64,000 nt of DNA from positions 279,513 to 343,512 of the forward strand of contig KN817551.1 in the NCBI GenBank assembly GCA_000827495.1. The letters are read 5' to 3'. The notes beneath the pieces were generated by a model. That model saw only the letters and a list, made by a program, of their open reading frames with translations, did no database searches and was not told where the DNA came from. This document shows, piece after piece, positions 58,002 to 64,000 of the stretch (positions are counted from its first letter, which is position 1; each line of letters begins with the position of its first letter). A program made the translations under genes and the position numbers. Source of the stretch: Hypholoma sublateritium FD-334 SS-4. Taxonomy: Eukaryota > Basidiomycota > Agaricomycetes > Agaricales > Strophariaceae.

Positions 58002-60300
58002 GGTGAGAGGCGTTGTAAGGTGGGGAGAGAATAGGCATCGCGCTCAGTAAATGGCATATTTTTATATGTATTGCGTTGCCTTTGTTATAGCGGTTCCTTT
58101 GTGATGCTTCTCAATAGACTAAAGTTCGCAGCTTCTTCCGCACACTTTGTTTCGGGCTATGTTCAAAGACCTAGCGTTTGAAATATCTCGCAACCGGCGC
58201 ACATACAAAGAACAAAGAATTACGTACCAAGAAAGAATAATCACTATTGGAAATGAGTGGGAGACGATGCAGCGTAACGAGAACGCAAAGCGTACTACAC
58301 CGGCGCTGACTCAAACATTTCCTAATCGCGAATATGCATGGCTGGCACACCGCCGACTCCACGAACACCATATAGCAAACTTGATCGCAGGCCGCGCCGC
58401 CTCCCCCAGATGCGTCGAGCCCACGTCCGTGTTAGGCACGCAGGAATCAATGATACCCGCGCGAAAAGCATGCCGTCGAGAAGCACGCGTCTACCAGCAC
58501 ACCCTAGACTCCTGAGATGCGTGTGGGTCTGCGCCACCAGGCCGCGTATTCACTGCGCGACAATTCAGACGCGATCTAACCCAGATGCGCACCCTCTGTA
58601 CATGTGCTTACCTACGCGCGGTCATGCTGCATGGCGAGAGCGGATGCCGCATCCTCCAAGGCAGTGATACGCCGCCGAAGCATATGCGCGCTGATATCAG
58701 CGTCGTTTTCCCGGCGCGAAAACCTCCAACAAAGGCGCGTCTCGGCGCACGCTCGAATGAGTGGCGAGGGGGATGCACAGGGGCCACACCCGACGGCGGA
58801 CGGCACCTCGGACACGATACACAGCCCTACGCTGGTCGAAACAGCGTGCACTTCAAAGCGCGATAGCATAACGAGGCCCGACGCGACGGTACGCACACGC
58901 GCGTCAAAGTTATTTAGTGCGCTTGATAGGCTTGTGGGTGCATGCGTTGTAACGCTCTCTGCGCGAGCGAACAGCAGACTACAGCAGATCATGCACAACC
59001 ACACCAACACACAAGCGCGCAAATGAGACAAACCAAGCATGTCCCCACGGTCAAGCATCAGTGCTTATCGCACAACGCGTCGCGCGGGACAGTAGAGTAG
59101 ATGCATCGCGCGGCTGCGTGTGTTCTGTGGATATCGTGCGTGCCGCTCGCCGCGGAAGGTGGGGCATTGCAGCAAGAACGAACGGGAAACCGGGAAGGCC
59201 GGGCGATCAGATAGGATCCCGAGCAAAGACACGGTCTCAGGCGCAGACATACGGACAGAAATACACGCCGTCCGGTTACTATCAAAGGAAAATGGACGAG
59301 CGCCGATGCGCAGGACGTGCGCTGGGCGCTGGTCCCTGGAGAGGATTAGAGCGCGCGGACGGCGTGTGGATGCTGCATCATGCGGAAATCCAAACCTGGG
59401 GGTCGGGGAGATGTAATCAGGCCGACGGAAGGATCCGGGCGCCGTACCAGAGGAAAGCAAGCAAAGACAGCATACGACGCATACACACAGTGCGTTTCCG
59501 CGAACATACAGCGATACATGTGCATATACACACGCCAATGCGCGTTGTGATGGTGGATTCTTGATGTCGCCCGGGTTAAGCACAGCCGTGAACGCACGGC
59601 GCACCTCCGCGGGACAGCAACTCCAGCGCGCGCCGGCGTGTGCGATGTGAATGTGGGCCGTGGAGCTCGGTGGAGACGAAAGAAGCGCAGAGTCGCCAGA
59701 ACACGGACAAGTTCGACCGGAAACAGGAAGTCACCCACACGGGAGAGAAGCAAGTCTCGCCGGGGCGTGGACGGCGGCGACATAGGCGCTCAGGTACACA
59801 GATACACACCCACCGACAGATCCTCAATCATACTGTAGGGACGGGCGCCGATATACACGCCCTGCACTCAGGCACCCGTCCCAGGACGTGCAGGATGACA
59901 AGGGGCCGGTGGGTGAGCACTGCACAGCGGAGCAGCGAAGTCTTGAGTCTGCGGACAGACGGGAGAGGGACGGTGATGGGGCGCTCGGTGGGCACCGCAT
60001 AGTGTGGGCGCGTGGACGAAGGAGACGGTGAGCGGCGGCAAGTAAAGGCGAGGCTACGGAGGAGGGCTTTGAACATAGCGTGGGCGCAGGGACGCAAGAC
60101 ACAGAGAGAGATTCGGTTCAAACGAACGCGGTACAGTCGGGTGGTGGTAGCGGCGCCTCGCGTAGAGCCCACGCGACAGCGGCGAGGAGCGGATTGCTGT
60201 CCGGAGTGAGACGATCGCTGGGATTTCAGAATAAGAGACGTACCTGCAGCGATCCATGCTAGATCGACACCATCCATCCACCCACACCGCACTGCAACGA
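58002..60300 (-). repeat. Dispersed degenerate repeat R, copy E
   Basis: The stretch 59031-60130 is collinear with 62831-63860 (copy F). Both begin CATGTCCCCACGGTCAAGCA, then share ATCGCGCG..TGCGT, ACGGGAAAC, AGCGCGCGGACGGCGTGTG-like blocks and CACAGCCGYGAACRCACGGC. The last block is also in copy C at 53603, in the same direction. The first part (58002-59030) is similar in base composition but matched less clearly. No protein-coding frame was recognised. Confidence 0.5.
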
Positions 60301-61374
60301 TGCTCAGTGCAACTCATTCCTTCCTGATTCACGATGACATGGCACGCGTACCCATGAGATACGCACCTACTCAACGATTCTCGCGTACTCGATCGGTCGA
60401 CGATGTAGGGTTATATCAAAGGTAATCCATAGCTGATTGAAAGGATTGAACAAGGATGAGAGAAAGAAGAGTCAAGACACGTCGTACAGAGGTCCAGACC
60501 TTACCGGCCTTACCGGTTACCGGCTACGTTGGCTACCCGTGCCGCACGTGCATGCGGCACGCGCCAGCCGACCGGCGAAACTTACCGCGCGCCCGCGCGC
60601 GTGCTGACGCTGACGCTGCATCCCAGAGAGCCGAGTTACTCTCACCGCGCATGACACGCTGTATCCCGCCTGTGCGGCTACGCTCGCCCTTGGTGTGAGA
60701 TTCCACACCGCACATCTCTGTTCCGCTCCGGGTCCACACGCGGCGGCAAGCGCCCATCGACGCATCTCTCACATTCGCAGCCACATACATTATTGCATCG
60801 GAGAGGCCGTGCGTGTGCTAGACACGTTTGTTGTGCCGTTTCTCGGGTTTCGAGTGATATTTTTCATTGAATTACATCGAGATTAAGATGAAGGATTGCA
60901 GCAAGTCGTCAGAGCGTTTACAACTAGCCTAGAATCCATATAAAATATGCGGTAGAAATAGCAGACGTACGCATCTCAATAGACATCCCCTGAATCCAGG
61001 TGTCTGCGTAGATTCAATCAATTAGCGGGCTTTTTGGGAGCGCTTGGTTCCCGATGAAATAATGCTTGCATCAATAATATTTTCCCGCGTGTTTGGGATG
61101 GAAATTGATGGTAAGTTCTCCGGTACGGCTCTGTAAATGGCACAATGTGCACTATGTTTATTTCAATATATGGTATTGTTTGTCGGCCAGAATATGCCAT
61201 AATGTGGCTACCATATTTCAACAGGCCTTTGAGATTCATTATGTCGTATCATGTGGCATTCTTCTCGCTGTCATTTTCTGCTATAAATTTACAGCCCATT
61301 GAAATAGCCGTCGGCCATGCTACAGCCACATATTCGCTTACGATTTATGCCACATGTGGCCCAGTGTCCTTTCG
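60301..61374. other. Region between repeat copy E and a possible gene start
   Basis: No gene recognised. From about 60840 the sequence becomes AT-rich and less repeat-like. A 22-bp hairpin lies at 60539-60560. Confidence 0.4.
60539..60560. repeat. Short perfect hairpin
   Basis: GTGCCGCA and TGCGGCAC form an 8-bp inverted repeat around CGTGCA. It is preceded by three ACCGG words in ACCGGCCTTACCGGTTACCG (60504-60523). It lies next to no gene that I recognise, so no role is assigned. Confidence 0.5.
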
Positions 61375-62440
61375 TATAAATACGGCTTCAAAATTGCATC
61401 CCCCATCGCTATACTTTCTTCACCACCCATCTTTCTTCACGATGAAAAATCACCTACCAAACAGCAGCCCATACGGTCCGAGATACATCCTCGGATGCTC
61501 AGCGGAAGCACGCAACTTGATTGATCTCACCTGGAGTGCATGGTACGCTTACTCCGTTTTTTCTATCTGGAGTACCCTAATTAATCATGTTTGTTCAGGC
61601 CGGGACGCTTGGACTCCAACCCTTTTCCCTGAAGGGAATTGTCATTTGGAATGAGTGTGCCGTGTAGGCCGGAGCGAGGACTACGACATCTCTCTTCCGT
61701 CGCATATGGTAGTATCCGGTGCGTGAAACCCTGGTACGTTGACCCCGCTTGTAATTAAAATGATCACTTATTGATGTTATATCATTGGATGCAGCGGCAT
61801 CGTCATATGCTTGTTACACCAACACGACCCCAACACCAGTTCCGCCCACCACTTCCTCCGCCACACCTCCTGCGTTTAGGGCCGACAGAGAACTCTGGGT
61901 ACTAGCTCCCCTTGACACCCGCCGCTTACCGCGTGGTTCCCTCCTCATCGGGCCACTGCTAATCCATCGAACGCAATCATCCTGCGAGAACGCGCCCAAC
62001 ACTCGTGGACCGTCTGTGGGCCGTCGAGGTCGGTACACAACAAGGATTGGGGAAACTGGCGCCGTGGCTGGCGAACAAAATCTTCTTCCACGTGGAGAAC
62101 GTAACGTTGACCTCGCACATGACGGTGCGCGGTTTCGCGGAGCTGGGGACCTCCGCTTGGGCAGTTCAATATGCCCCTCACTCAGCTGAATACCTATCGA
62201 ATGATGGGCATAGCATCAGCTTCCGCGAGGATGGAATGCAAGCACCGTACATCTGGGAATTTCGGATCTCTACCATCTTGTTTCATGAATTATTGCGAGG
62301 ATATAGGAATCCTATTGACTTGTTCAGCATTCCTATTATTCTTGTTAGTTATAAAACTGTAGCTGTTAGACCTTCCCAGAAATTTGAATCAGCACGTTGG
62401 ACATGATAGACAATTGGGCGCGCATGACGGGCTCACGATA
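61375..62440 (+). other. Possible gene start or gene relic with TATA box
   Basis: TATAAATA at 61375-61382 is followed by a pyrimidine-rich leader and an ATG at 61442 that opens MKNHLPNSSPYGPRYILG, with a good GTACGC donor at 61543. After the acceptor at 61598 the frame ends quickly. Further on, 61990-62400 is open without an ATG and reads protein-like (LWAVEVGTQQGLGKLAPW, SHMTVRGFAELG). I could not connect these into one frame and do not recognise a family. It may be a decayed gene or a real gene whose introns I misread. Confidence 0.3.
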
Positions 62441-64000
62441 GCCGGTATGTGTGGTACTGTCCTATATCACAACGAAACTGCTGAAGCGCGTATCCTTGAC
62501 GCGCGCACCGGTATGTGCCGCCACACGAGTACATAGGCACCCAGATCGGCGTTCCGGCGCACCGCACAAGTCCCAAACCGCACGCGCGTCCCAGTGCACG
62601 AGCGTCGGAGCCGGAGTGCCGCTACTGGAAGCACCCCTTAACCCACCGCACGGCGGACGGCGCGCCGGACATAACCTCACAAAACAGCGTCCCGCCGAGT
62701 ATCGGCGCAGACGCACGACGCCCGTACGCATGGTATCTACCGCCCAGGGATAAAGGTCTAGGTCCCTGCGAAGAGCTGCGCAGATACAATTACAGCAGCA
62801 CGCAAGCGCGCGATCTGTTTTACCAGAATATCATGTCCCCACGGTCAAGCAGCGGTGTGATCGCACGCGTGCCGCGGGGGACAGGATAGCAGAAGGATCG
62901 CGCGCCTGCGTATTTTCTGTGCATATCGCGCGTTAGGGCCGTGGAGGAAGAAGGGACGGGAAACGGCGAAGACAGGGGCATCGGTGAGCATAGAGACGAA
63001 CGGACACGGTCCCAAGCGCACAGATACAGACAGAAACACACGTCGTTCATTTCGTCGAGACCGGATCAAAGGACGAGAGCCGTTGCGCATATGTACAGCG
63101 GTTATACACACGTCCCTGGATAAATGGACGACACGAGCGGACGGCGTGTGTGTGTGCTGCATCGCGCAGAAAGCCGAGCTTCGAAAAACAAGAAAAGACA
63201 GTGGACGACGCATATACAAGCACGTCTCCGCGAACAGGTATTTTGAATACAGGAAGCGAATCTACAGCAATACATACGCATATAAACATGCCAGCGCGCA
63301 GATTTTCAATGAACTATTTGACATGGCCCCAGGGTTAAGCACAGCCGCGAACACACGGCGTTCCCCCTGCGGGACAGCTATTGCAATGCGCGCCGGCGTG
63401 TGGATATGAATACCGCCGTGGTGCTCGTTACGACGAGGAAAACGCAGATCATACCGGAACACAGGCATGATCGAGGGGCGAGATAGATGGTCGGCCACAC
63501 GGAGGCGGGGAACGGCTAGGGAGGAACTAACTCTGGCGCAGGACGGAGGCACGAGCGCTCAGGCGCATGGACACACACGCCCAATCAAACAACTTCCCAT
63601 AAGGCACGGGCGTCGTTATGCGTGGCCTGCAGTGGGGCACCCGCCTCCAGAAGGGTAGGCCGAAAAGGGAACGGCGTGTGAGCGCTGCGTGGCGGAGAGG
63701 CGCAGCCGAAAGTCTGCGGAGGGCCGGGAGCGGGACGGCGCACGCGGCGGTGGGACGAGGCGACAGGACGAGGCTACAGGCTAAGGGCAGCGGATACAGC
63801 GTTGGCGCGGGGACGCTGGACAAAGATGTAATCGGATCAGCGAAACGCTTTACAAAGCCAGCGAGAGGGCTGGAAGAGACAAGGGTCGAAATCTGAGCAT
63901 TGCAGGGGCGGGAGGCAGAGCGAGATCCAAGGAACGCAGAGCAGTCGGCAGCGGGAAGCGAGGCCTCACACAGAGCAAGCGGGACGGCGGTGGGGGGGGG
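62441..64000 (-). repeat. Dispersed degenerate repeat R, copy F (runs off the window)
   Basis: Direct repeat of copy E: 62831-63860 matches 59031-60130 in order. The end of the window is a G-rich tract (GGTGGGGGGGGG) but not a TTAGGG telomere array. No gene was recognised. Confidence 0.5.

Noticed and set aside
63988..64000. G-rich end of the window as a telomere
   Set aside because: There is no TTAGGG-type array, only a G run.

Overview
The window looks like a nuclear fragment from a filamentous basidiomycete, most likely an Agaricomycete (possibly Polyporales; inference). The genes are rich in short introns of about 42-118 nt with GT..AG ends. The recognisable proteins (a very long Atg4, tyrosine-kinase-like (TKL-like) kinases, sedolisin peptidases, 7-TM orphan proteins, a Tad-like non-LTR retrotransposon) are typical of that class. 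All exon models were spliced by hand. Summed exon lengths are divisible by three for every intact model except one junction in the flavin monooxygenase.

Layout. About 1-9.2 kb and 51.5-64 kb are gene-poor, GC-rich mosaics of an old, strongly diverged dispersed repeat that I call R. R lies in + orientation on the left (copies D, A, B) and in - orientation on the right (copies C, E, F). Next to the repeats lie short-chain dehydrogenase (SDR) genes: SDR-A (9.5-10.6 kb, -), an SDR 3' relic (11.1-11.25 kb, -), SDR-B (48.8-49.9 kb, +) and SDR-C (50.3-51.3 kb, +). Further in are 7-TM protein genes: TM1 (15.6-16.8 kb, +) and TM4 (46.0-47.2 kb, -). The order R-SDR-SDR-TM on the left is mirrored as TM-SDR-SDR-R on the right, which suggests an old inverted segmental duplication. 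Between the arms is a core of other genes: a complete S53 peptidase (25.1-27.1 kb, -), a broken 7-TM copy (28.2-28.9 kb), an intact divergent 7-TM gene TM3 (31.0-32.3 kb, +), ATG4 (34.8-38.6 kb, +), a flavin-containing monooxygenase with a signal-peptide-like start (39.3-41.7 kb, +) and a TKL-like kinase (42.0-43.5 kb, -).

Mobile DNA. An apparently full-length, uninterrupted non-LTR retrotransposon (17058-24810, -) carries a zinc-knuckle/RGG ORF1 and an endonuclease-RT-RNase H ORF2. It has a 26-nt poly(A) tail and a 14-16 bp target-site duplication. A 1.24-kb element with about 249-bp near-identical inverted termini, packed with GCGCGCAA-like boxes, sits inside repeat copy B. The empty site can be read in copies A and C.

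Working together. ATG4 is a housekeeping autophagy gene. The SDR/7-TM divergent neighbours, the monooxygenase and the peptidase form no pathway that I can name. The most unusual features are the mirrored arms, the co-duplicated SDR and 7-TM families with fixed intron positions, and the terminal-box element. No tRNA, rRNA or CRISPR was seen.
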